Made by a program: the position numbers and the translations under genes. The notes under the pieces are model-generated. The model saw only the letters and a program-made list of their open reading frames with translations. It did not search any database and was not told the origin of the DNA. A stretch of DNA of 5,556 nt. Source: Nitrososphaerota archaeon. Its GTDB lineage: Archaea > Thermoproteota > EX4484-205 > JAAOZO01. The stretch spans positions 1-5,556 of the forward strand of contig JAAOZO010000228.1 of assembly GCA_011605715.1 (NCBI GenBank), in the 5' to 3' direction. Below, one piece after another: positions 1 to 5,048 of the stretch (position 1 is the first letter of the stretch; each line of letters starts with the position of its first letter).

Positions 1-218
1 AGTACTTCAAAGTTTGTGGAGGACGTTGCTTATACGCCTATAAAGAGAGATTTTGGGGTGAATATGGCTTCAAAGTTACTTGTGATGTTACTAAGTTTAC
101 AATAGATCTAGTAAAAAATAATTTGCACGAAATACTAAGCAACATAGAAGGCTCAGGAATAAAAATCAACGAAATTAAGTATCCAAGCTTTAACAATACG
201 GTAGAGATAATTCCATAA
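1..218 (+). CDS. C-terminal end of an unrecognised protein (5' end outside window)
   Basis: The third forward frame is open from the window edge (first full codon at base 3) to a TAA at 216-218, giving 71 residues. The other two forward frames stop at 41-43 and 103-105. Codon use (GAA, AAA, ATA, AAC, AGA) matches the confident genes nearby, which supports real coding. The fragment begins YFKVCGGRCLYAYKERFWGE and ends NNTVEIIP. It has two cysteines in CGGRC, then an amphipathic helical stretch (roughly residues 31-48, TIDLVKNNLHEILSNIEG) and a short strand-like end. A CxxxC pair could bind metal or form a disulfide, but one pair in a fragment is not diagnostic. I do not recognise the family. 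No T-rich terminator follows the stop. Confidence 0.55.
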   Translation, partial: YFKVCGGRCLYAYKERFWGEYGFKVTCDVTKFTIDLVKNNLHEILSNIEGSGIKINEIKYPSFNNTVEIIP

Positions 219-263
219 GATCTGTTGTGTTACTTGTCATCGTTAGTAATTTCAAAATAGATA

Positions 264-299
264 GACTAAAATAGTCATGATAAAGTTGTAATGCATTAC
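264..299. repeat. Two adjacent small inverted repeats
   Basis: GACTA-AAA-TAGTC occupies 264-276 and a perfect 12-base palindrome, GTAATGCATTAC, occupies 288-299. They lie 11 bases apart, just before the ATG at 301. Paired dyads of this size can be operators for dimeric regulators. However, a 12-base perfect palindrome is expected about once in a window this long by chance, so the biological meaning is doubtful. Confidence 0.3.
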
Positions 300-540
300 G
301 ATGAAGTCTTTACAAAAGGTACTTCAGATGCGGATGGGCGTACTCCAAAAGAAGTATTGTAAAACTTTAGATAGAGAATCTTTCTTCAAGTTAGAGCTCT
401 TTGAAGAGCTTATGAAGGCTTGGAGTGGGTTTACCCTAATGAGAAGAAAGCTAGTAAATCACAAACTATGTAAGTCGAAAGATTACGTAACTTAGAACCC
501 GCCTATAAGCAATTGTATAAAAATTTCAAAGGTTCGTAAA

Positions 541-554
541 GTAAAATTTAAAAG
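541..554 (+). promoter_or_regulatory. Archaeal-type promoter of the DUF6807 gene
   Basis: The TATA-like box TTTAAAAG is at 547-554, preceded by a purine-rich BRE-like GTAAAA at 541-546. Its centre is about 34 bases before the ATG at 585, so transcription would start near 576 and leave a leader of about 9 bases. The only purine-rich element before the start is AGGAAG (571-576), which is not the GGTGA core seen at other genes in the window. Confidence 0.5.
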
Positions 555-584
555 CTATCCTTTATTGATTAGGAAGAAATAAAA

Positions 585-1715
585 ATGAGAAAAGAATTAA
601 CAAAAGTTAAGATAGATGCTGGGCTTCATGAAAGATTTGAAACGCCAACTCGTTTCTTACTTCCAAAATCAAGCTCTTTGTCAGAAAATTCATCAAAAGT
701 TTACTTAGAAATTAAAAAAGAATTAGTTCCAATACAGCTAAAAGAGAGCAAAGATTCCTTTGAAGCTTTTACCATCCTTCCTCAAATGAAAGTTCAAGAA
801 ATTTTAGAAGGAAGAATTGTGTTGTGTGATGTTGAGGAAAACGAAGAACAGTTTTCTCACAGTTCCAATGGTGGTGTGTTAACGGTAAGCTATGGAAGGA
901 ATCTGATAGTAGGCTATAACTATGGAAGCTGGTTAAAGAAGCCCTACTTCTATCCAGTAGTTAGCACAAATGGTGTCAGAGTTACTGAAGATGGTCCAAA
1001 AGATCACATACATCATAGGTCGTTGTGGGTTGCTCATGGTGATGTAAATGGGTTTGATTTTTGGAGTGAGTTTGAGAGTAGTGGTAAAATTGAAGCCAAA
1101 GATGTTAAAGTAATAAGCTCTGGAAAGGTGTTCTTTGAGTTAAGTAGCAAAAATCTTTGGGTTGAAAGATCAGGAGGAGTTGAGTTGTATGAAGATAGGA
1201 CTTTAAAAGTTTGGAAACTTAGCAAGGATTTGCTTTTAGATTTTAGTATAAGTCTCTTTAACGATGAAAAAGATACAAAATTTGGTGATACGAAGGAAGG
1301 TGGGATTTTATCTGTAAGAGTTAACGAAAAAATCAAAGTTCAAAATGGAGGTAGGATTGAAAATTCCTTTGGAGGTATAAATGAAGAAGAAACATGGGGC
1401 AAAAGGGCAGCATGGTGTAACTATAGTGGTAATGTTGATGGAAATGCTGTAGGTATAGCGATTTTTGATCATCTTGAAAACTTCAGATTTCCTACCTACT
1501 GGCACGTTAGAAACTATGGTTTAATGACAGCAAATATGTTTGGCGTTTCATTCTTTACGAGCTCTCCTAATATGAGAGGTGATTATCTACTGCCGAAAGG
1601 AGAAGTACTAAAGTTTAACTACAGGGTTCTCGTTCATGAGGGTAAAGATCCAAGCTACATAAGGTCGAAGTACATAGACTTCATTTATCCGCCAAAAGTT
1701 GAAGTCCTAGTATAG
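585..1715 (+). CDS. DUF6807 ('PmoA-like') family protein
   Basis: The product is a 376-residue soluble protein with no signal peptide or membrane segment. Family motifs are visible in order: KPYFYPVVSTNG (residues 119-130); DHIHHRSLWVAHGDVNG (140-156) followed by FDFW; YEDRTLKVW (202-210); FGDTKEGGILSVRV (233-246); WGKRAAWCNYSG (271-282); GIAIFDH (290-296); and FPTYWHVRNYGLMTANMFG (302-320). This is the DUF6807 family (Pfam PF14100), long labelled 'methane oxygenase PmoA' in databases. It is unrelated to true particulate methane monooxygenase, and that label should not be carried over. The biochemical function is unknown. In bacteria the family is often found beside sugar isomerases and Gfo/Idh/MocA oxidoreductases, which points to carbohydrate metabolism. 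The His-rich HIHHR segment is a candidate active or metal site (inference). Residues 1-95 precede the core motifs and are less typical. The ATG at 585 suits the promoter upstream. The gene is convergent with the FUN14-family gene, with 21 bases between the stops. Confidence 0.88.
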   Translation: MRKELTKVKIDAGLHERFETPTRFLLPKSSSLSENSSKVYLEIKKELVPIQLKESKDSFEAFTILPQMKVQEILEGRIVLCDVEENEEQFSHSSNGGVLTVSYGRNLIVGYNYGSWLKKPYFYPVVSTNGVRVTEDGPKDHIHHRSLWVAHGDVNGFDFWSEFESSGKIEAKDVKVISSGKVFFELSSKNLWVERSGGVELYEDRTLKVWKLSKDLLLDFSISLFNDEKDTKFGDTKEGGILSVRVNEKIKVQNGGRIENSFGGINEEETWGKRAAWCNYSGNVDGNAVGIAIFDHLENFRFPTYWHVRNYGLMTANMFGVSFFTSSPNMRGDYLLPKGEVLKFNYRVLVHEGKDPSYIRSKYIDFIYPPKVEVLV

Positions 1716-1720
1716 AACAC

Positions 1721-1733
1721 GTTTCCTGTTTTT
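1721..1733 (+). terminator. Possible T-rich terminator after the DUF6807 gene
   Basis: GTTTCCTGTTTTT starts 5 bases after the TAG stop. Archaeal RNA polymerase terminates at T-rich tracts on the non-template strand. This one is short and sits in the 21-base gap before the convergent gene, so termination may also run on into antisense of that gene. Confidence 0.35.
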
Positions 1734-1736
1734 AGC

Positions 1737-2033
1737 TTATATCAATCCAAGAATAAACCCAACCACTACTCCAGCTATGAAAGTTAAAGATGGAATAAAT
1801 GGTGCTAGAGCACTAATTATTATATTTTTTATTTCTTGCGAAAGTTCTTGGATTTTTCCTAGGTTAAGCGAAACTACTCCAATGTAGCTTAGAATAAATA
1901 TGATTATTGAAATAACTATGAGCTTCTTAATTACCTTTGCAAAGATGTAGCCAACTACAACACCTGCAACAAACATTATTAAAACTATTAAAAGAAGTTC
2001 GTTATTTGTGCCCAAAAATTGGCTAAGTTCCAT
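1737..2033 (-). CDS. Small FUN14-family membrane protein
   Basis: The product is a 98-residue, very hydrophobic protein. Membrane segments are predicted by eye at about residues 13-33, 37-56 and 80-98. A short polar stretch (LNLGKIQELSQEIKN, 57-70) lies between the second and third. The pattern matches archaeal FUN14-domain proteins (Pfam PF04930). It has an N-terminal glycine-rich helix FVAGVVVGYIFAKVIKKL, then a helix ending in YIGVVSLNLGK, and a final glycine-rich helix FIAGVVVGFILGLI. The first and last helices share the near-identical motif AGVVVG(Y/F)I, which suggests helix packing or oligomerisation through small residues. Eukaryotic FUNDC1 is a mitophagy receptor, but the archaeal role is unknown and should not be inferred from it. 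The ATG at 2033 lies about 30 bases after a TATA box. GAAGG directly touches the ATG and is too close to act as a ribosome site, so translation is probably leaderless or nearly so. It is a separate transcription unit from the RHH gene upstream. Confidence 0.72.
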   Translation of the reverse strand: MELSQFLGTNNELLLIVLIMFVAGVVVGYIFAKVIKKLIVISIIIFILSYIGVVSLNLGKIQELSQEIKNIIISALAPFIPSLTFIAGVVVGFILGLI

Positions 2034-2058
2034 CCTTCTATATTTTTAAAAACACTCC

Positions 2059-2066
2059 TATATAAG
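2059..2066 (-). promoter_or_regulatory. TATA box of the FUN14-family gene
   Basis: On the minus strand the box reads CTTATATA, centred about 30 bases before the ATG at 2033. The expected start of transcription is near 2036-2038, giving a leader of only a few bases. It lies about 20 bases downstream of the T-rich terminator of the RHH gene. Confidence 0.6.
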
Positions 2067-2086
2067 TCTTACCTAGATATTATCAT

Positions 2087-2106
2087 AAAAAGAAAAAAAG
2101 AAAAAA
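2087..2106 (-). terminator. T-rich terminator of the RHH gene
   Basis: On the minus strand this is three T runs (6, 7 and 5) each separated by one C, beginning 6 bases after the TAA of the ribbon-helix-helix gene. It is the expected form of an intrinsic archaeal terminator, which needs no hairpin. It sits between the RHH gene and the promoter of the FUN14-family gene and so separates the two same-strand genes. Confidence 0.65.
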
Positions 2107-2112
2107 GTAGAC

Positions 2113-2301
2113 TTACTTTATAAGAAACTTAGAAGCTTCTGAAGCCTTTATCGCTTTCTTCTTTAGAAGGAATTCTGCAAGAGCCGCTCTTATGATCTTA
2201 GATTTTGTTATCTTTGCCTTCTTGCTGTATGCGTCGAGTCTTGCATATAGTTCTGTTGTCAAGTATATTAATGTCTTAGATCTTTTTGCCGCTTTTGGCA
2301 T
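2113..2301 (-). CDS. Ribbon-helix-helix (CopG-like) DNA-binding protein
   Basis: The product is a 62-residue basic protein. After a Lys/Arg-rich start (MPKAAKRSK) it has a short strand, TLIYLT (residues 10-15). Helix 1 is ELYARLDAYSKKA (17-29), followed by a turn at KITKS and helix 2, SKIIRAALAEFLLKKKA (34-50). This is the ribbon-helix-helix fold of CopG/Arc-type repressors, which dimerise and place the paired strands in the DNA major groove. The strand residues facing DNA would be near T10, I12 and L14. Such proteins are transcription regulators, antitoxins or plasmid copy-control factors. No toxin-like gene adjoins it, so a regulator is the simpler reading, and its target is unknown. The ATG at 2301 is preferred over the in-frame GTG at 2310, because that GTG lies inside the GAGGTGAG ribosome site. 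The last 12 residues (KASEASKFLIK) form a short extra tail. Confidence 0.8.
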   Translation of the reverse strand: MPKAAKRSKTLIYLTTELYARLDAYSKKAKITKSKIIRAALAEFLLKKKAIKASEASKFLIK

Positions 2302-2306
2302 TCTTC

Positions 2307-2311
2307 TCACC
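2307..2311 (-). promoter_or_regulatory. Shine-Dalgarno site that fixes the RHH start
   Basis: GGTGA (within GAGGTGAG, 2306-2313 on the minus strand) ends 5 bases before the ATG at 2301. It matches the 3' end of archaeal 16S rRNA. Its own GTG is in frame with the gene and would lengthen the protein by three residues, but it cannot be both ribosome site and start codon. Confidence 0.7.
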
Positions 2312-2337
2312 TCGTTATGAAAAGCTTAAAGTTGCCA

Positions 2338-2345
2338 TATATAAA
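2338..2345 (-). promoter_or_regulatory. TATA box of the RHH gene
   Basis: The minus strand reads TTTATATA, preceded by a purine-rich BRE-like AAGAAAAA. The box centre is about 40 bases before the ATG at 2301. Transcription should start near 2315, giving a leader of roughly 14 bases that just contains the GAGGTGAG ribosome site. This is the best promoter in the window. Confidence 0.7.
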
Positions 2346-2820
2346 TTTTTCTTATATTTTATATTTATAAATATTTTCTCGTTTTTGCTTGGTTTTACTT
2401 TAGATATTTACTATTTTTTCATTGTTAATAAATTTATAGCTTATTTGTTAGATGCTCAAATACGCTTCAATAAATACCAAAAATCCATTTTAAACAGAAA
2501 TAGTTACAGATATGCTTAGTTCTGTCCTTTACTTTTGTATTGTTCTTCCTATTACCTTGAAGAACTAATTACGAAGAAATTCATAATATGGACTAACCGA
2601 AGCTGTTCACAACTTACAAACTTCTCATAAGCATCGTAGTAGATTATTTGCTCGAGAATATAAGACCATCTTTTGACTTATTCTTACGAATGAACTCTTT
2701 AAGTTCATCATCCATAGTATAGTTCAGTTTTACGTCTAATAGGCTTATGAAGTAACAAACATCTAAATTCTGCAGAACCTTTAATATAACGTGGGTTAAA
2801 TGAACATCATAAATCAAAAA
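2346..2820. other. AT-rich interval without a confident gene; possible minus-strand gene debris
   Basis: This stretch lies between the RHH promoter and the isomerase promoter. Bases 2346-2545 are very AT-rich, and the frame there (2286-2519, plus) begins inside the RHH gene and its promoter and encodes only an aromatic/Ile-rich string, so it is rejected. On the minus strand, two overlapping frames look more coding-like. One starts at a TTG (2835-2644) and includes MDDELKEFIRKNKSKDGL. The other runs from about 2670 to 2552 and includes LEQIIYYDAYEKFVSCEQL. Joined by one frameshift, they could be the remains of a helix-rich, perhaps winged-helix, protein. There is no ATG start, ribosome site or promoter, so no gene is called. 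Confidence 0.4.
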
Positions 2821-2827
2821 AGAAAAG

Positions 2828-2835
2828 TTTATCAA
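2828..2835 (+). promoter_or_regulatory. Promoter of the sugar-isomerase-like gene
   Basis: TTTATCAA is preceded by the purine-rich BRE-like AGAAAAG (2821-2827). Its centre is about 42 bases before the ATG at 2874, so transcription would start near 2857 and the leader (about 17 bases) would include the GGTGA site. Confidence 0.5.
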
Positions 2836-2860
2836 CTTCTTTGTACGTAACTTAGCCTAA

Positions 2861-2865
2861 GGTGA
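2861..2865 (+). promoter_or_regulatory. Shine-Dalgarno site that fixes the isomerase start
   Basis: GGTGA lies 8 bases before the ATG at 2874. The upstream in-frame GTG at 2862-2864 is part of this site, so it is unlikely to be the start codon. The spacing and sequence parallel the RHH gene. Confidence 0.65.
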
Positions 2866-2873
2866 AACAAAAG

Positions 2874-4004
2874 ATGAAATTCAACAAAAGCAACTTAGAG
2901 AAGTTAAAAACAGAATACTCTGGTTACATCGAGGGTGAAAAGGTAGATAAATTCTTTGAAGACTTTGAAATAAAGTTTGCAGCTGGACATTGGGCTGCAG
3001 GAGACTTCTTAGATAGGTTTGCTACAAAAGGATACAACAGCAATGATCCAGAGTTTAAGAGCGACATAGTTTCTCAACTTAAGAGAGTTAAGAAGGCTGG
3101 AATCAAAGGTGTGGAGTTTCACGATAACATATTCATAGACTCAAACTATAAGTTAAATGAAGACATAGTAGAAGAAGTAAGAGCTACTGTAAAGGAGCTA
3201 AACTTAGTTCCTACAAACATGAACATAAACTTGTGGACAGATCCAAAGTGGAAGCTTGGAGGTTTAACGAACCCTTCCAAGAAAGTAAGGGAAGAGGCTT
3301 TACAGATTGCATTTCAAGCAATTGAGATTGCAAAAAAAGTTGGCTGTAGAAGTGTTGCTCTTTGGCCAGGAGCAGATGGTTGGGACTACAACTTTGAAGT
3401 TAACTATGGCAAGCAACTTGAGCACTTCATAGAAGGTTGTGAGAAGATAAGCAAGGAGGCAAAGAATTCTGGACTAATTTTTGGAGTTGAAGCTAAGCTT
3501 CATGAACCAAGGGAAGGTAACATGATAATTCCAACTACGCATCTTAGTGCATTCGTTGCAAAAACTGTAAACGAAAGAGTTGGCAGCAAAAACATGGGAG
3601 TTTGCATAGACTATGGGCATGAACAAATGTATGCAGTAGAACCTGCAGCTACAGTTTATGCATTAAAGTTGCTCGATGTCCCTCTAGTTAACTTTCATAT
3701 AAACACCGCAAAGCTTCATAGCAACGATGAAGATAGAATATTTGGAACTGGTGACATCTGGAGAATGGTTGACTTTATATACGCTGCAATAGATACTAAC
3801 TACGATGGATGGTTTGGAGAAGATCAGTTCACATACAGAATGGATCCAGTGAAGGCAATGTACTTATCGAAGGAAATATTTGCAAACTTGGCAAAGAAGG
3901 CTCTATTAATCTATGCTAACAAAGATGAGCTTGAAAAAGTTAGAGAAACTGGAGACCAAGCTGAAGTAGTAAACCTAGTTAAGAAGATAGTGTTGAATGG
4001 CTAA
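2874..4004 (+). CDS. Xylose-isomerase-like TIM-barrel sugar isomerase, substrate unknown
   Basis: The product is a 376-residue soluble protein, close to the roughly 390 residues of class I XylA enzymes, and it follows XylA along its whole length. In 376-residue numbering, FHDN (82-85) aligns with the catalytic FHDDD segment. VALWPGADGW (161-170) aligns with VLWGGREG. VEAKLHEPREGNMIIPTT (205-222) aligns with IEPKPNEPRGDILLPT. DYGHEQM (246-252) aligns with ETGHEQM. FHIN (274-277) aligns with FHIDLN, NDEDRIFGTGD (284-294) with FDQDLVFGHGD, and GEDQFTYR (315-322) with the final metal-ligand segment. XylA interconverts aldoses and ketoses with two divalent metals. Here E206, K208, E211, H249, D285, D287, D317 and H83 are kept. 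The ligand equivalent to D245 is Asn277, that of E217 is Asp246, and the D57 equivalent is Ile86 (by-eye alignment). The enzyme is probably a metal-dependent isomerase or epimerase of another sugar. It has its own promoter and terminator. Confidence 0.85.
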   Translation: MKFNKSNLEKLKTEYSGYIEGEKVDKFFEDFEIKFAAGHWAAGDFLDRFATKGYNSNDPEFKSDIVSQLKRVKKAGIKGVEFHDNIFIDSNYKLNEDIVEEVRATVKELNLVPTNMNINLWTDPKWKLGGLTNPSKKVREEALQIAFQAIEIAKKVGCRSVALWPGADGWDYNFEVNYGKQLEHFIEGCEKISKEAKNSGLIFGVEAKLHEPREGNMIIPTTHLSAFVAKTVNERVGSKNMGVCIDYGHEQMYAVEPAATVYALKLLDVPLVNFHINTAKLHSNDEDRIFGTGDIWRMVDFIYAAIDTNYDGWFGEDQFTYRMDPVKAMYLSKEIFANLAKKALLIYANKDELEKVRETGDQAEVVNLVKKIVLNG

Positions 4005-4008
4005 AAAA

Positions 4009-4025
4009 TTTCTTTTTTATTTTTT
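4009..4025 (+). terminator. T-rich terminator of the isomerase gene
   Basis: Three T runs (3, 6 and 6 bases, broken by C and A) begin 4 bases after the TAA stop, with a further TTTT at 4029-4032. This is a strong archaeal-type terminator and separates the isomerase from the exporter gene downstream. A small inverted repeat, TAGATT-AA-AATCTA (4032-4045), follows it. The rest of the gap to 4205 shows no gene. Confidence 0.65.
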
Positions 4026-4209
4026 ACATTTTAGATTAAAATCTAGTGAATTTCATAACTTAGCCACCTCAGCGCTTTTTTAGATTATGCTGTATAATAA
4101 AGAAACGGATTAAAAAGATTGGCTACACTAATAGCGTTGTAATTCATATAATAAGACTTCTAACAAATCGGTATTGCTCAGGTAGCACTTTTTCCTAGGA
4201 AGTACAAAG

Positions 4210-4217
4210 CTTAAATA
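4210..4217 (+). promoter_or_regulatory. Promoter of the exporter gene pair
   Basis: CTTAAATA is preceded by the purine-rich ACAAAG (4204-4209). The box centre is 31 bases before the ATG at 4245, so the transcript would begin only about 5 bases before the start codon. No GGTGA precedes the ATG, which agrees with near-leaderless translation. Confidence 0.55.
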
Positions 4218-4244
4218 AGGAGCAAAAAGCTAGAAGTTGTTAAA

Positions 4245-5048
4245 ATGCTAGATGTAATCCTAAAATTTTTACTAGTAGTTATTGCTTCTTTATTCATTGG
4301 TACATTGTCTTCGTTGCTTGGAGTTGGTGGTGGTTTTTTAATGGTTCCGATGATGATATACCTTCTTGATTTATCTCCAAAAATAGCAACAGGAACAAGC
4401 TTATTTGTAATCTTTTTATCTTCAATGTTCACAAGCTTCGCCTACATACGACAAAAAAGAATAGACTTCATAATCGTAGCAATATGCTCTATTTTTTCGA
4501 TTCCCGCTTCAATTTACGGTTCTTACCTTGCTTTCATTCTTTCTTCTACAATTATAAGAAAAGCGTTTGGAGCATACTTAGTTTTCATTTCAATCTTCAT
4601 GAACATTAGCAACAAGTTAACTAAATTTAAGTACAAAGATCCACTAGAAGTTAGACGGAACATAAATTCTGAAGTTGGTACTTTCTCTTATAGCATAAAA
4701 GTAATTTTAACGGCAGTGAGCTCCATATTTGCCGGCTTGGCTTCTGCATTGTTTGGAATAGGTGGAGGAACAGTTATAGTTCCAATTCTTTCTTCTTTGT
4801 CTTACGTACCTATTCACATAGCTACGGCTTCTTCAGCTTCTATAATCTTTTTTACGTCTTTAGCTGGCTCAGTAATGAGGCTTCATTTTAACCAAATTGA
4901 TTTTTTAACAGCTTTATCCTTACTTCTTGGGATGCTTCCAGGAACTCAAATTGGTGCTAAAATTTCAAAGAGAATTAGTTCGAAGAATCTTTCTCTAATT
5001 TTTAGTATATTCGTACTTATACTCGGTGTTTATATGGTGATAACATGA
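4245..5048 (+). CDS. TauE/SafE-family membrane exporter
   Basis: The product is a 267-residue integral membrane protein with about eight hydrophobic segments, the usual size for the family (Pfam PF01925). The family's internal duplication is clear. SSLLGVGGGFLMVPMM (residues 22-37) is repeated as SALFGIGGGTVIVPIL (167-182), and ATGTSLFVIFLSS (48-60) as ATASSASIIFFTS (193-205). A polar loop (about 121-149, with KFKYKDPLEVRR) joins the two halves. Family members are placed in anion export, typically of sulfite, sulfoacetate or other organosulfonates, but sequence alone does not fix the substrate. The gene has its own promoter behind the isomerase terminator, so co-transcription with the isomerase is unlikely. 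Its 3' end carries the GGTGA site of the next gene, and its TGA overlaps the next ATG (ATGA). The two are therefore probably one operon with coupled translation. Confidence 0.85.
   Translation: MLDVILKFLLVVIASLFIGTLSSLLGVGGGFLMVPMMIYLLDLSPKIATGTSLFVIFLSSMFTSFAYIRQKRIDFIIVAICSIFSIPASIYGSYLAFILSSTIIRKAFGAYLVFISIFMNISNKLTKFKYKDPLEVRRNINSEVGTFSYSIKVILTAVSSIFAGLASALFGIGGGTVIVPILSSLSYVPIHIATASSASIIFFTSLAGSVMRLHFNQIDFLTALSLLLGMLPGTQIGAKISKRISSKNLSLIFSIFVLILGVYMVIT
5036..5040 (+). promoter_or_regulatory. Shine-Dalgarno site inside the exporter gene
   Basis: GGTGA lies in the last codons of the exporter gene, 4 bases before the ATG at 5045 and 10 bases before the ATG at 5051. Its presence supports translation of the downstream 90-residue gene and leaves either ATG possible as its start. 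Confidence 0.55.

Larger units (their letters stand above)
219..584. other. Gene-poor interval with no convincing gene
   Basis: This stretch lies between the partial first gene and the DUF6807 gene. It contains an ATG-started frame at 301-495 (64 codons, MKSLQKVLQ...), but no GGTGA sequence or good TATA box stands before it and its product resembles no family I know. A second frame (303-539) is interrupted by four stop codons yet reads in coding-like pieces, for example RAYEGLEWVYPNEKKASKSQ and VERLRNLEPAYKQLYKNFKG. This could be a decayed gene, possibly a former transposase, but that is speculation. The only other structures seen are two small inverted repeats at 264-299 and the promoter of the next gene at 541-554. 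Confidence 0.5.

Noticed and set aside
1034..1505. Minus-strand ORFs of 100 and 65 codons inside the DUF6807 gene
   Set aside because: They lie antisense to a gene with clear family motifs and show no homology-like pattern or start signals.
2286..2519. Plus-strand 77-codon ORF
   Set aside because: It starts inside the opposite-strand RHH gene, runs through that gene's promoter, and encodes a Phe/Ile/Tyr-rich string typical of AT-rich non-coding DNA. No ribosome site or promoter is present.
484..2855. Exact 12-base repeat TACGTAACTTAG at 484-495 and 2844-2855, considered as a shared regulatory site or attachment site
   Set aside because: About one such pair is expected by chance in an AT-rich window of this size, and the match does not extend.
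2321..4215. Shared AAAGCTTAAA at 2321-2330 (RHH promoter) and 4206-4215 (exporter promoter), considered as an RHH operator
   Set aside because: Ten-base matches are common by chance here, and the two copies sit at different places relative to their TATA boxes.
4211..4432. Minus-strand 73-codon ORF opposite the exporter start
   Set aside because: It is a shadow of the exporter reading frame and covers the exporter promoter.
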